Origin: Candidatus Kapaibacterium sp.
GTDB lineage: Bacteria > Bacteroidota > Ignavibacteria > Kapaibacteriales > UBA961
Direction: 5' to 3'
NCBI GenBank assembly: GCA_023253875.1
Contig: JALRFC010000008.1
Location: 1-20,696 of the forward strand
Length of the DNA: 20,696 bases
A program made the translations under genes and the position numbers. The stretch's first letter is position 1. Every line of letters starts with the position of its first letter. Below are positions 1 to 7,398 of the stretch, piece by piece. The notes under the pieces are model-generated. The model ran no database searches. It saw nothing but the letters and a program-made list of their open reading frames with translations, and was not told the origin of the DNA.

Positions 1-311
1 ATACCAGCCACGAAGATTGCGCCCAATGTCATTTGCCATCCAATCTCTCCACCGCCAAATGCTGAAATAGACCCTGCACAAATTACGATGAGTCCGGCGG
101 CCGGACCCTTTATCGTGAGGCGCGATCCCGAAAACAAACCAACAATCAATCCACCAATGATTGCAGTGAGTACTCCATAGAGTGGATTTGGAAAATCACT
201 TGCTGCTGCAATGCCTAAACTCAAAGGCAATGCAAGAAGTGATACAATGAATCCAGAAAGCAATTCATTTCCAATTGAAAATTGTCCGATAAATTTATTT
301 ATTGATTTCAT
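1..311 (-). CDS. SulP-family anion permease, N-terminal part (cut by window edge)
   Basis: The reading frame opens at an ATG at 309-311 and runs off the left end, giving the first 103 residues. Upstream on the coding strand is AGGAATAATACAT, a reasonable ribosome-binding site, which supports this start. The protein has a short cytoplasmic N terminus, then hydrophobic segments at about residues 20-38 and 43-60. It contains the phrases LLALPLSLGIAAAS (25-38) and KGPAAGLIVI (68-77). These match the first membrane helices of SulP/SLC26 transporters, where the segment after the second helix carries a conserved SGP/KGPAAG-type turn. Family members move sulfate, bicarbonate or other anions across the inner membrane, and some are fused to carbonic anhydrase or STAS domains. 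The substrate cannot be judged because most of the protein lies outside. It is transcribed away from the rest of the window. Confidence 0.85.
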   Translation of the reverse strand, partial: MKSINKFIGQFSIGNELLSGFIVSLLALPLSLGIAAASDFPNPLYGVLTAIIGGLIVGLFSGSRLTIKGPAAGLIVICAGSISAFGGGEIGWQMTLGAIFVAG

Positions 312-453
312 ATGTATTATTCCTGTTTATGTTCTAGTGAACTATAAGAATTCATCGTCCCGAGAAGAATAATCTCAAGACATTGAATTGATATTAGCAT
401 GCCACCGCCATGAATTATTCAAAGCAGTGCATCAAAGGGAATACCTTTTGACT

Positions 454-470
454 AAAAAAGGATTCCTTAC
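454..470 (-). terminator. Possible weak intrinsic terminator after the small membrane protein
   Basis: On the minus strand a short hairpin (AAGG-AAT-CCTT) is followed by a run of six T, about 15 nt after the stop codon of the gene ending at 485. The stem has only four base pairs, so termination would be weak. The position and T run are the only support. Confidence 0.3.
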
Positions 471-484
471 CGATGTATCAGGAA

Positions 485-817
485 TTATGAAATATGAATT
501 TTGAGAGATCGGAACAGGATTGTTCGATCAACTTTGAGGAGAAGAAGAGGGGGATTGTCAAGACAGAATGACCTGAAATCCATGAATTCTTCTTTGATAT
601 GAGGAGTAAAAACAAAAGAAAGTATCGCATCAATGATTGATGGATGAAAATCAGGACCGCTCTCTCCATCTTTCTCTAGGAGTAATTCAACTTCATATTG
701 ATCAGCCACTTGCGTATCAATATGAAGTGAAATCCCTTGATTGATGAATTGCGCCATAAATGATAGCAGCAATACTATGATTAAAGGGCCTAGATATGTC
801 TTCTTTGTTCGTTCCAT
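485..817 (-). CDS. Small membrane-anchored or exported protein of unknown function
   Basis: I do not recognise this gene. From the ATG at 815-817 it encodes 110 residues. A basic N terminus (MERTKK) is followed by one hydrophobic segment at about residues 8-22, then a polar, acidic part (LLLEKDGESG near 46-55) and a leucine-rich tail. This suggests a single-helix inner-membrane protein or an uncleaved export signal with the bulk in the periplasm. A TTG at 851-853 could extend it by 12 residues, but that extension adds nothing typical and has no clear ribosome-binding site. The gene points the same way as the SulP gene, but a gap of 173 bp and a possible weak terminator separate them. Its membrane-anchor layout argues for a real gene, but length and lack of a family match leave doubt. 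Confidence 0.5.
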   Translation of the reverse strand: MERTKKTYLGPLIIVLLLSFMAQFINQGISLHIDTQVADQYEVELLLEKDGESGPDFHPSIIDAILSFVFTPHIKEEFMDFRSFCLDNPPLLLLKVDRTILFRSLKIHIS

Positions 818-928
818 TGCTTCAAAAATAGGTGTAATGTTTGAATCAACCAATCATTTGACGGTATTTGACATTTTTTCAAAAACTATGCATCACTTTT
901 ACCATGACATTATTCATGTCCAATACTC

Positions 929-957
929 TTGTGTGATGATGAATATTTAAGTATGTT
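929..957 (+). promoter_or_regulatory. Candidate promoter for the transhydrogenase operon
   Basis: TTGTGT (929-934) and TATGTT (952-957) are spaced by 17 bp and lie 27 bp before the pntAA start codon. They resemble a sigma-70 -35/-10 pair with two mismatches in each box. Promoter consensus differs in Bacteroidota, so this is a candidate only. Confidence 0.25.
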
Positions 958-984
958 TACCGATAGTCATTTAAGGATGTTGAT

Positions 985-2088
985 ATGCTCATTGGTATCA
1001 TGAAAGAACCTTCTGGTGAGACAAGAGTTTCTCTCTTACCGGAGGCGGTAGCCACACTCATTGGAAAAGGTCATACTGTTTTTGTTGAATCCAATGCCGG
1101 TGCCTTGGCATACGCTTCCGATGATGAATATGCAAATTCGGGAGCCACAATAGCTGATACTCAAACTGTGATTCAATCAAGTGAGATTCTGCTTTCCATT
1201 CATCCCGAACCCGTCCTTCAAACCCGATCCAAAACGCTCATCGGTGTTTATTCTCCTTTGGTCAATACCGCATCAACTCAGTCCTTCTTATCAAATGGAA
1301 ATACGGTGTTTTCACTGGATATGCTCCCGAGAACCACGCGTGCACAAAGTATGGACATCTTGAGTTCTCAGGCAAATATCGCCGGATATAAAGCCGTATT
1401 ACTTGCCGCCACAGAGTATGCACGATATTTCCCAATGTTCATGACTGCTGCAGGAAGCATTGCACCTGCCAAGGTCTTGATACTTGGAGCAGGTGTTGCC
1501 GGTCTCCAAGCAATTGCAACGGCAAGACGCTTGGGTGCGGTAGTTGAAGTATTTGATACAAGACCCGCAGTGAAAGAAGAAGTAATGAGTCTTGGTGCAA
1601 AATTCATTGAAGTCGAAGGCGCTGCCGATGCAAGCCAAGCTGGTGGTTATGCCGTGGAGCAATCAGAAGAATTCAAAGCAAAACAAACTGCAAGAATTGC
1701 AGAAAGTGCCGCCAAGGCTGATATTATTATCACGACCGCTCAGATTCCAGGAAGGAAAGCTCCGATTCTGATCACTCAGGAAATGCTCGATTCCATGCGC
1801 AAAGGAAGCATCATCATTGACTTGGCCGCTTCTACAGGTGGCAATACGCCACTCACGAAACATGATGAATCGGTGTTGTATAATGGAATCAAGATCATCG
1901 GGAATAGCAATCTAGCTCGCATGATGCCGGCCGATGCCAGCAAATTATATGGCAAGAACATCATTAATTTCTTGCAATTGATCACAGGAGATCAAGCACA
2001 GTTTCATCTCAATCTTGAAGATGATCTCGTGAAAGGCACATGCATCATGAAAGACGGCATTATCATCCATGAACGATTGACAACTTAA
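985..2088 (+). CDS. pntAA: NAD(P) transhydrogenase subunit alpha part 1 (PntAA, NAD(H)-binding domain dI)
   Basis: This soluble subunit binds NAD(H) on the cytoplasmic side of the proton-translocating transhydrogenase. The enzyme couples proton re-entry to hydride transfer from NADH to NADP+. The 367 residues align by eye with Rhodospirillum rubrum PntAA along the whole length. The hydride-transfer loop is LPRTTRAQSMDILSSQ, in which Arg116, Gln121 and Asp124 have the same spacing as the known RQD set. The Rossmann motif GAGVAGLQAIATA begins at residue 168, with Asp191 at the end of the second strand for the adenosine ribose. The mobile-loop region GGYA...EEF lies near 220-230, and the C-terminal GTC..DG.I is present. 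AAGGATGTTGAT before the ATG is a good ribosome-binding site. It is the first gene of a three-gene operon, 10 bp ahead of pntAB. Nothing is missing or truncated. Confidence 0.97.
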   Translation: MLIGIMKEPSGETRVSLLPEAVATLIGKGHTVFVESNAGALAYASDDEYANSGATIADTQTVIQSSEILLSIHPEPVLQTRSKTLIGVYSPLVNTASTQSFLSNGNTVFSLDMLPRTTRAQSMDILSSQANIAGYKAVLLAATEYARYFPMFMTAAGSIAPAKVLILGAGVAGLQAIATARRLGAVVEVFDTRPAVKEEVMSLGAKFIEVEGAADASQAGGYAVEQSEEFKAKQTARIAESAAKADIIITTAQIPGRKAPILITQEMLDSMRKGSIIIDLAASTGGNTPLTKHDESVLYNGIKIIGNSNLARMMPADASKLYGKNIINFLQLITGDQAQFHLNLEDDLVKGTCIMKDGIIIHERLTT

Positions 2089-2098
2089 GAGAATATCT

Positions 2099-2407
2099 AT
2101 GGAACAGCTCCTTACGTGGTTTACTCAGCATCAGGATATGATATACATTGTCATACTCATGATTTTTGTTGGCATTGAAGTCATCGGGCGCGTTCCCGGC
2201 GTCCTACATACTCCCCTCATGAGTGGCGCAAATGCCATTCATGGAGTGGTAATCATCGGTGCAATTATCGTCATGGGAAATGCAGATGCAGATGATATCA
2301 CTGCATTGATTCTTGGATTTTTGGCAGTGATACTTGGTACATTGAATGTGGTAGGCGGTTTTGTCGTAACAGATAGAATGCTGGAAATGTTTAACAAGAA
2401 AAAATGA
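2099..2407 (+). CDS. pntAB: NAD(P) transhydrogenase subunit alpha part 2 (PntAB, membrane domain dII)
   Basis: This 102-residue integral membrane subunit supplies the first helices of the proton channel. Three hydrophobic segments are seen at about 14-30, 47-60 and 68-90. Between the first two is the family signature HTPLMSGANAIHGVVIIGAI (37-56). His48 sits where Thermus thermophilus alpha2 carries its channel histidine, while the E. coli alpha subunit has Ser there. This matters because PntB has Asn in place of the E. coli channel His. The existence of a separate short pntAB gene marks the three-subunit form of the enzyme. The stop codon overlaps the pntB start (ATGA), so the two are probably translationally coupled. 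Confidence 0.96.
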   Translation: MEQLLTWFTQHQDMIYIVILMIFVGIEVIGRVPGVLHTPLMSGANAIHGVVIIGAIIVMGNADADDITALILGFLAVILGTLNVVGGFVVTDRMLEMFNKKK

Positions 2408-3855
2408 ACATCATGGAATCTCTCCTTTTACTCATCTATCTGATTGCATCCATAACCTTTATTCTGGGTTTAAAGATGCTCTCCAATCCCAAAACTGCAC
2501 GCAATGGCAATGTGGTTGCGGCAATCGGCATGGCACTTGCAATCGCAGGAACGATCGCTTTGTACACTGATGCTTCCGGCGATCATCTCGGGAATCATCT
2601 ATGGATATTTGGTGGATTGGCCATTGGTGGAGTCATAGGAACAATGTCTGCAAAGAATGTCAAAATGACCGCTATGCCACAAATGGTCAGCATATTCAAT
2701 GGTATGGGTGGTGCATGCGCTGCGCTCATTTCCATCATTGAATTCAAACATCTCGTGCATGACTTTCAACCCGAGCTCTATGCCGGCGGTGGATATACCT
2801 ATTTCTCAACACTTGATGGTACATCACTTCTCATCATCATGGCAGGATTGATCATCGGTTCGGTGAGCTTCACGGGCTCAATGATTGCATGGGCTAAATT
2901 GGATGGCAGATTGAATGATTATGCATTCAATGGACAGCATATCGTGAATATATTGCTCTTGCTGGTTACCATAGGTTTAACAGCAATGATCATCATTCTT
3001 CGACCCGAAGAAACCATTACATTTTTCTATGCGGCTTTGGCTCTATCAGCTATGTATGGTATCCTCTTCGTTTTGCCAATTGGCGGGGCAGATATGCCCG
3101 TTGTCATTTCACTTCTCAATTCATTCACAGGGATTGCCGCTGCATGCGGTGGCTTTTTATATGATAATACAGCAATGCTCACAGGCGGTATATTGGTGGG
3201 TGCGGCAGGAACACTTCTTACAGTGCTCATGTGTAATGCAATGAATCGATCATTATTGAATGTCCTCATTGGTTCTTTCGGTGGAAGTGCTCAAGCAGGA
3301 GCTTCAGGTTCGGGTGCTCAAGGAAATTATAAAGAAATGTCCCTCTCCGATGCAGCTGTGTTGATGTCCTATTCATCAAAGGTCGTCATAGTTCCCGGTT
3401 ATGGACTAGCCGTGGCACAAGCCCAGCATGCCTGTCATGAAATGGAAAAGATATTGACAGAAAAAGGAGTCCAGGTTACATATGCCATTCATCCCGTTGC
3501 AGGACGCATGCCAGGTCACATGAATGTCTTGCTTGCCGAAGCTGATGTACCATATGAAAAGCTCAAGGAAATGGAAGAAATCAATGATGAATTTTCTTCT
3601 GTGGATGCAGTACTTGTATTGGGCGCAAATGATGTGGTGAATCCGGCCGCGAAAACAGACCCAACTTCACCGATTTATGGCATGCCTATTTTGGATGTAG
3701 AGTCTGCAAAACATGTCATAGTCAATAAGCGCAGCATGAAACCCGGTTATGCAGGTATTGAAAATGAGCTCTTTTTCCGACCCAAAACCTCAATGCTGTT
3801 CGGAGATTCAAAAAAAGTATTGCAAGACCTCATTGCGGAAATAAAAAACTTGTAA
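2404..3855 (+). CDS. pntB: NAD(P) transhydrogenase subunit beta (PntB, membrane plus NADP(H)-binding domain dIII)
   Basis: This is the 483-residue partner that completes the proton channel and binds NADP(H). The first 295 residues hold eight to nine hydrophobic helices, with the conserved cytoplasmic loop VKMTAMPQMVSIFNG (86-100). The residue aligned with E. coli His91 is Asn99. After a Gly/Ala/Ser-rich linker (about 287-307) comes the NADP domain. It has GYGLAVAQAQHACHEM (332-347), IHPVAGRMPGHMNVLLAEA (362-380), the GANDVVNPAA nucleotide loop (407-416) and the KRSMKPGYAGIENELFF lid (442-458). All are as in the family. A second in-frame ATG lies at 2413, but the ATGA overlap with pntAB favours 2404. 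The operon supplies NADPH at the expense of the proton gradient, or the reverse. Confidence 0.97.
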   Translation: MNIMESLLLLIYLIASITFILGLKMLSNPKTARNGNVVAAIGMALAIAGTIALYTDASGDHLGNHLWIFGGLAIGGVIGTMSAKNVKMTAMPQMVSIFNGMGGACAALISIIEFKHLVHDFQPELYAGGGYTYFSTLDGTSLLIIMAGLIIGSVSFTGSMIAWAKLDGRLNDYAFNGQHIVNILLLLVTIGLTAMIIILRPEETITFFYAALALSAMYGILFVLPIGGADMPVVISLLNSFTGIAAACGGFLYDNTAMLTGGILVGAAGTLLTVLMCNAMNRSLLNVLIGSFGGSAQAGASGSGAQGNYKEMSLSDAAVLMSYSSKVVIVPGYGLAVAQAQHACHEMEKILTEKGVQVTYAIHPVAGRMPGHMNVLLAEADVPYEKLKEMEEINDEFSSVDAVLVLGANDVVNPAAKTDPTSPIYGMPILDVESAKHVIVNKRSMKPGYAGIENELFFRPKTSMLFGDSKKVLQDLIAEIKNL

Positions 3856-3883
3856 TTTTGAGCATCATTTTGTGAAGAAAATC

Positions 3884-4135
3884 ATGAAGTTCAGATCCCC
3901 ATTTCATAAAAATATCACCATCATCTCCATCTCAATGATGCTTGGTATGATATGCTTGAGCATCTGTTCCGTGATCTATGATCTTCATGTACACGGTGGT
4001 TCTTTCGGGCAAGCAGATTTGTTCAAGCTTATTTCATTCGAACAAGTCAAAGAAGTAACCACGTTTATTGAATCCATAATTGTCACAGTGGCTCAAACGG
4101 TCATACAATTTTTGAGGACATTCCTCAAAGGGTAA
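3884..4135 (+). CDS. Small two-segment membrane protein of unknown function behind pntB
   Basis: I do not recognise this gene. It starts 28 bp after the pntB stop, so it may be the last gene of the transhydrogenase operon. The ATG at 3884 is preceded at short distance by GAAGAAA. A GTG at 3872 in the same frame would add MKKI but has no ribosome-binding site in front. The 83-residue product has a basic start (MKFRSPFHK), one clear membrane helix at about 11-30, a His/Gly loop, and a second, more amphipathic hydrophobic stretch near the C terminus (about 61-80, rich in Ile, Val and Thr), ending in a basic FLKG. It could be a small subunit-like or accessory membrane protein. No conserved motif is visible and its link to transhydrogenase is by position only. 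Confidence 0.55.
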   Translation: MKFRSPFHKNITIISISMMLGMICLSICSVIYDLHVHGGSFGQADLFKLISFEQVKEVTTFIESIIVTVAQTVIQFLRTFLKG

Positions 4136-4217
4136 TGTGGAAGAGGGTCTGAAGGGACCATTAACCGACTGAGTTCATTTCATTGTATACGAACTGATTC
4201 GCCAGGGTTGCGAATAT

Positions 4218-4223
4218 TATAAT
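4218..4223 (+). promoter_or_regulatory. Perfect TATAAT box just before the kelch-like gene
   Basis: TATAAT ends 8 nt before the ATG at 4232, and no purine-rich ribosome-binding site lies between them. If used as a -10 box, transcription would begin at or next to the start codon and give a leaderless mRNA. The -35 region (near 4195-4200, TGATTC) is poor, so the call is tentative. Confidence 0.3.
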
Positions 4224-4231
4224 AGAATAGC

Positions 4232-5275
4232 ATGAGGGTTATACTCATTTTGTTCATGATGTCACTGAGCATCATGAATGCAAAGCCACAGTGGAAATTG
4301 CGCATTCCTCCGAGCAAATGTTCCTTTCATAGTCTCCATTATTCCACCTCTTCACATGATCGTGAACAGCATATTGTCTATGCACTTGCAGGTGGCTATG
4401 TATATTCATTCAATTTGAAGAATTTCTCCATGGACAGCATCAAAATTCATGGTGCATCAGCAAGCGGTGAACAACATGTTTTGGATGCCAAGAATGGACG
4501 CTTATTGATTGGAAAAGGAGGGATGCTGACCAAATATGCGATTGATGTCAATACAGGAGAGTGTACAGTCTTCATCCCACATCGAGATGATGAACAATCA
4601 CATTTTTCAGCATTGTATTGGAATACTCAGAAAGAAAGACTCGGATATTTCGGAGGATATGGATATCATGAAGTGAAAAATTGGATTTATGAATATGATA
4701 ATCAGGGACAATGGAATATAGTCCATGAGAATAATTCGAATTGCAATCCACCGAAGCGCTCCCTTTCGAGATTCATCCTTGGTGATCCTAAAAAGTCACA
4801 GATATTCATCGTTTCAGGTATGACAGGGAATTGTTCAGGAGATCAAAAAGAACAATTCTGCAAAGGTGGTTTATCAGCCTATGGAAATGATATGGGTAAT
4901 TGGTGTTGGTTGAGAGATGTCTTTCTCTATGACTATGAACAATACTCCTTTACGAATATCATCGGTCCGCATGAAGAGAGCATGACGCATGAAGGAGTTG
5001 GGGTTTATGACTTTGATAATAATGCCATGTATATCGTTGGAGGATATATTCCCAGAGTCAGAGAAAGAACTTTCCAATCCTATATGTCACATAATTCCCT
5101 ATTGCGTCTGCGCATTGGCAAAGACAAAAAGTTCCAAAATGTACCCGCAAAAACCAAAGGCATGAATCTCTATTCATGGCATGATCAACACAATTACTGT
5201 GCATATTACAATCCCGCACATAAAAGCATCGTATGGTTCAGAAATGACGGTGTGTGGGAACTAGTCCTCGATTGA
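4232..5275 (+). CDS. Secreted kelch-like beta-propeller protein
   Basis: The 347-residue product begins with a signal peptide (MRVILILFMMSLSIMNAKPQ, cleavage likely near residue 17). The rest is built from short strand-rich repeats with the kelch pattern of double glycine followed by an aromatic residue and, about ten residues on, Tyr/Trp. Clear copies are YFGGYGYHEVKNWIYEYD (from about residue 138) and IYIVGGYIP (around 267-274). Weaker copies are YALAGGYVYSFNL (about 50-62) and IVSGMTGNCSGDQ (about 191-203). Such propellers usually act as binding platforms outside the inner membrane. No lipobox and no T9SS C-terminal domain is seen, so periplasmic location or simple secretion is inferred. 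Several Cys residues in the middle (near 200-220) could form disulfides. It has no obvious operon partner. Ribosome-binding site is absent and a TATAAT box is very close to the start. Specific function is unknown. Confidence 0.8.
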   Translation: MRVILILFMMSLSIMNAKPQWKLRIPPSKCSFHSLHYSTSSHDREQHIVYALAGGYVYSFNLKNFSMDSIKIHGASASGEQHVLDAKNGRLLIGKGGMLTKYAIDVNTGECTVFIPHRDDEQSHFSALYWNTQKERLGYFGGYGYHEVKNWIYEYDNQGQWNIVHENNSNCNPPKRSLSRFILGDPKKSQIFIVSGMTGNCSGDQKEQFCKGGLSAYGNDMGNWCWLRDVFLYDYEQYSFTNIIGPHEESMTHEGVGVYDFDNNAMYIVGGYIPRVRERTFQSYMSHNSLLRLRIGKDKKFQNVPAKTKGMNLYSWHDQHNYCAYYNPAHKSIVWFRNDGVWELVLD

Positions 5276-5707
5276 TCATTTCTTTTTGAGTAAGAAAGAA
5301 CGATCTTTAGAGATTTCTAGATACTTGATTTCATTCCCCTTCTTCATGACAATCAAATAAAATTTCATTGTGGAAGTAGTGTTCTTCTGAGTGAATGATG
5401 CAGTGCATAGCAAAGTATATGTCTCTGCATTTTCATCAATAATGCCATAATTCCCTTTGAATTGAAATTTGCCCGATGTAATCGGTTCAGTCATTTTCCA
5501 CTGAAGTGACTGCTTTGGTCCAAGCGTGATGACATTATCTGCAAAATGTAACACCTTCGCATTTCTGGCTTTTGCCTCCTTCCGAACATTTGCCGGTTCC
5601 CCGGAATACTCTCCCAAATAACTCACCGGTAATTCTGTTGAAATTCCTGCATTGACAGCATTCATAATGACAAACAATCCACATATGACCATAACCAAAG
5701 ACTTCAT
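5276..5707 (-). CDS. Small secreted protein of unknown function
   Basis: The 143-residue product has a typical signal peptide (MKSLVMVICGLFVIMNAVNA, cleavage after residue 20). A mature part of about 120 residues follows, alternating polar and hydrophobic residues and ending in a lysine-rich tail (SFLLKKK). The sequence pattern suggests a small beta-rich domain, for example around KFQFKGNYGIID (79-90) and TMKFYLIVMKKG (112-123). No lipobox, Cys pair or catalytic motif is visible, and I do not recognise the family. It faces the kelch-like gene tail to tail: the two stop codons are adjacent (TGA at 5273-5275, reverse TGA at 5276-5278), leaving no room for a terminator between them. It is divergent from the T9SS gene at 5827 with 119 bp between. 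Confidence 0.65.
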   Translation of the reverse strand: MKSLVMVICGLFVIMNAVNAGISTELPVSYLGEYSGEPANVRKEAKARNAKVLHFADNVITLGPKQSLQWKMTEPITSGKFQFKGNYGIIDENAETYTLLCTASFTQKNTTSTMKFYLIVMKKGNEIKYLEISKDRSFLLKKK

Positions 5708-5826
5708 GACACTTATTCCATATCAAATTTGACGATACTTACACTTGAATTCATTCAATCTAACAAATAGGCACAAATATTGCTGACTTCCTTTTGACAT
5801 TATCACATAAGTCACAGGATAATACG

Positions 5827-6297
5827 ATGAAATGGATATTCCTTTTTGGTTTTCTCCTCATCTCGATAACAGTTTCCGCACAAGAAGCTTTTGTAGCTAC
5901 AGGTGATGACCTTACCACAGGTTTTGGAACGGTGAATTATTCGGTTGGACAATTAATCGTGAAGTCTGATTCCACCAAACATGGTTCCATGAGACATGGG
6001 GTTCAGATCCCGATTGAATTATTCAAAATTCCGGTCGGCATTCACGAGATCACGGAGATTCAGGCAGAAGCATTCCCGAATCCAACATTCAATCATGTGA
6101 AAATCATGATTCCCGATACATATCGAGGTCCATTTTCAATCAAGATCATGGATATTCATGGCAGAATATTGGACAATTATCAAATGACTACAGCAGAAAT
6201 GTTGCTTTCTTTGAGTCATTATTCTTCGGGTACATATTCAATTGTCATTGCACAACAGACAAATATTGTATCATCATTTTCGATAATCAAGCAGTAA
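5827..6297 (+). CDS. Short secreted protein with T9SS type A C-terminal sorting domain
   Basis: The ATG at 5827 follows AGGATAATACG and directly opens a signal peptide (MKWIFLFGFLLISITVSAQ). An upstream in-frame TTG at 5794 would put 11 polar residues before the signal peptide and is rejected. The 156-residue product has two parts. An N-terminal module (EAFVATGDDLTTGFGTVNYS, then VGQL and GVQIPIEL, about 20-65) is common at the start of short Bacteroidota T9SS cargo proteins. A C-terminal sorting domain of about 75 residues follows, with the hallmark FPNPTFNHVKI, then KIMDIHGRIL, and ends in SGTYSIVIAQQ...SIIKQ. The type IX machinery would carry it across the outer membrane, remove the tail and usually attach the protein to the cell surface. 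There is almost no separate effector domain between the two, so its own role is unclear. It lies 19 bp before the next gene, probably in the same operon. Confidence 0.88.
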   Translation: MKWIFLFGFLLISITVSAQEAFVATGDDLTTGFGTVNYSVGQLIVKSDSTKHGSMRHGVQIPIELFKIPVGIHEITEIQAEAFPNPTFNHVKIMIPDTYRGPFSIKIMDIHGRILDNYQMTTAEMLLSLSHYSSGTYSIVIAQQTNIVSSFSIIKQ

Positions 6298-6316
6298 AGC
6301 AATAAGAGGATTTCAC

Positions 6317-7354
6317 ATGAAAAAGTATGTACTTACTCTCTGTTTATTCTCTTTGGGAATATACACTGCATTCGCACAGATTCCCAAATTGGATGAGATT
6401 CCAACCACCATGTCCTATCAAGCCATTATTCGCAATGGTAGTCAAGGACTAGTCGTGAATGGAAATATCAGTGTACGAATCAGCATCATCAAAGGATCTG
6501 AATTCGGCAATCCCGTTTATGTGGAGTCACATAGCGCAAGAACAAATGGAAATGGCTTGGTGACTTTGCACATAGGCGGTGGCAAATCTTTATTTGGTGC
6601 ATATGATAGCATCAATTGGGCTAGTGGACCATATTTCCTCAGAACGGAAACCGATCCGCTCGGTGGAACTGAATATGGGATAACTTCCGTAAGCCAAATT
6701 CTGAGTATTCCATATGCATTATACTCATTGAAAGCTGTCCATGCGGATTCTGTCATGCATGAGATGGACCCACAATTCTCTAGTTCCATTGCATCCGGAA
6801 TCACAAGTGCAGACACAATGAAATGGAATGCAAAATTGGAGAGAGAATTGGACCCAAATTTTGAGGCTTCACCGGCATTTCAGTTGACGGAAGACATGAT
6901 GCTTAGATGGGATACTGCAATTGTAGAAGAATCCGATCCGCTATTCAGTGCATGGGACAAAGACTATAATGATTTGATCAATAAGCCCACAAATGATGGA
7001 TCTGAGACAAAAATTCAAGCAGGAAGAAATATTTCAATCACCGGAAAAGGCACCGTTGACACACCATATGTTGTTTCAGCAGGTGCATCGATTCATAAGA
7101 TAATAGTTGATAATAATAATCTGAATGCAATCACCACAATCGCTTCCACAATTGTGATTACGAGCGATGATAATGGAAATATGGATCGTTTCACTTTACC
7201 TACAAATGCTGAGCAAGGACAAGTAATGTATATTATCCATAAGTCTTCAATCCAACCGAGAGATATGATTGAATTCAATGGGAATGCTTATTCCAATACC
7301 TATTATACATTTGTCTATGCGGATGGAGATTGGCATTTGATGTCAGCACGATAA
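6317..7354 (+). CDS. Secreted Bacteroidota surface/fibre-like protein
   Basis: The start is backed by AGAGGATTTCAC before the ATG and by a clean signal peptide (MKKYVLTLCLFSLGIYTAFAQ). Residues about 30-145 form a module very frequent in secreted Bacteroidota proteins: MSYQAIIRNGSQGLVVNGNI, then VSVRISIIKG-type strands, a long GNGLVTLHIGGG strand, SINWASGPYFLRTETDP and ILSIPYALYS. A middle part of about 90 residues follows with loosely repeated units around D-P-x-F (MDPQFSSS, LDPNFEAS, SDPLFSAWD) and WN/WD. The final 100 residues (IHKIIVDNNNLN to the end) look like a beta-rich tip domain. Collar- or fibre-like proteins of this layout occur in Bacteroidota. The protein lacks a T9SS C-terminal domain even though its operon neighbour has one. 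A strong terminator follows. Function beyond an extracytoplasmic structural or adhesive role is not inferable. Confidence 0.8.
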   Translation: MKKYVLTLCLFSLGIYTAFAQIPKLDEIPTTMSYQAIIRNGSQGLVVNGNISVRISIIKGSEFGNPVYVESHSARTNGNGLVTLHIGGGKSLFGAYDSINWASGPYFLRTETDPLGGTEYGITSVSQILSIPYALYSLKAVHADSVMHEMDPQFSSSIASGITSADTMKWNAKLERELDPNFEASPAFQLTEDMMLRWDTAIVEESDPLFSAWDKDYNDLINKPTNDGSETKIQAGRNISITGKGTVDTPYVVSAGASIHKIIVDNNNLNAITTIASTIVITSDDNGNMDRFTLPTNAEQGQVMYIIHKSSIQPRDMIEFNGNAYSNTYYTFVYADGDWHLMSAR

Positions 7355-7359
7355 ACCCC

Positions 7360-7391
7360 GGCACCATGTGCCATTCGAACTGAGGAGTTCG
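7360..7391 (+). other. Two extra hairpins between the stop codon and the terminator
   Basis: Directly after the stop of the fibre-like gene there are two compact perfect hairpins: GGCAC-CAT-GTGCC (7360-7372) and CGAACT-GAGG-AGTTCG (7376-7391). With the terminator at 7399 they make three hairpins in a row. They might stabilise the mRNA 3' end, or shape a small 3' RNA. This is a visual observation with no known family. Confidence 0.4.
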
Positions 7392-7398
7392 TTCGAGA

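Noticed and set aside
741..950. 69-codon plus-strand ORF opposite the small membrane protein
   Set aside because: Overlaps the minus-strand gene, has no ribosome-binding site, and its product has no export or domain pattern; it looks like a shadow frame.
4148..4171. Hairpin GGTC...GACC after the small membrane protein
   Set aside because: The stem has four base pairs and no T run follows, so it does not qualify as a terminator.
5794..5823. Near-perfect sigma-70 promoter TTGACA - 18 bp - GATAAT
   Set aside because: The -10 box overlaps the ribosome-binding site of the T9SS gene and transcription would start inside the coding sequence (ATG at 5827). The match is more likely chance plus the AGGATAAT ribosome-binding site.
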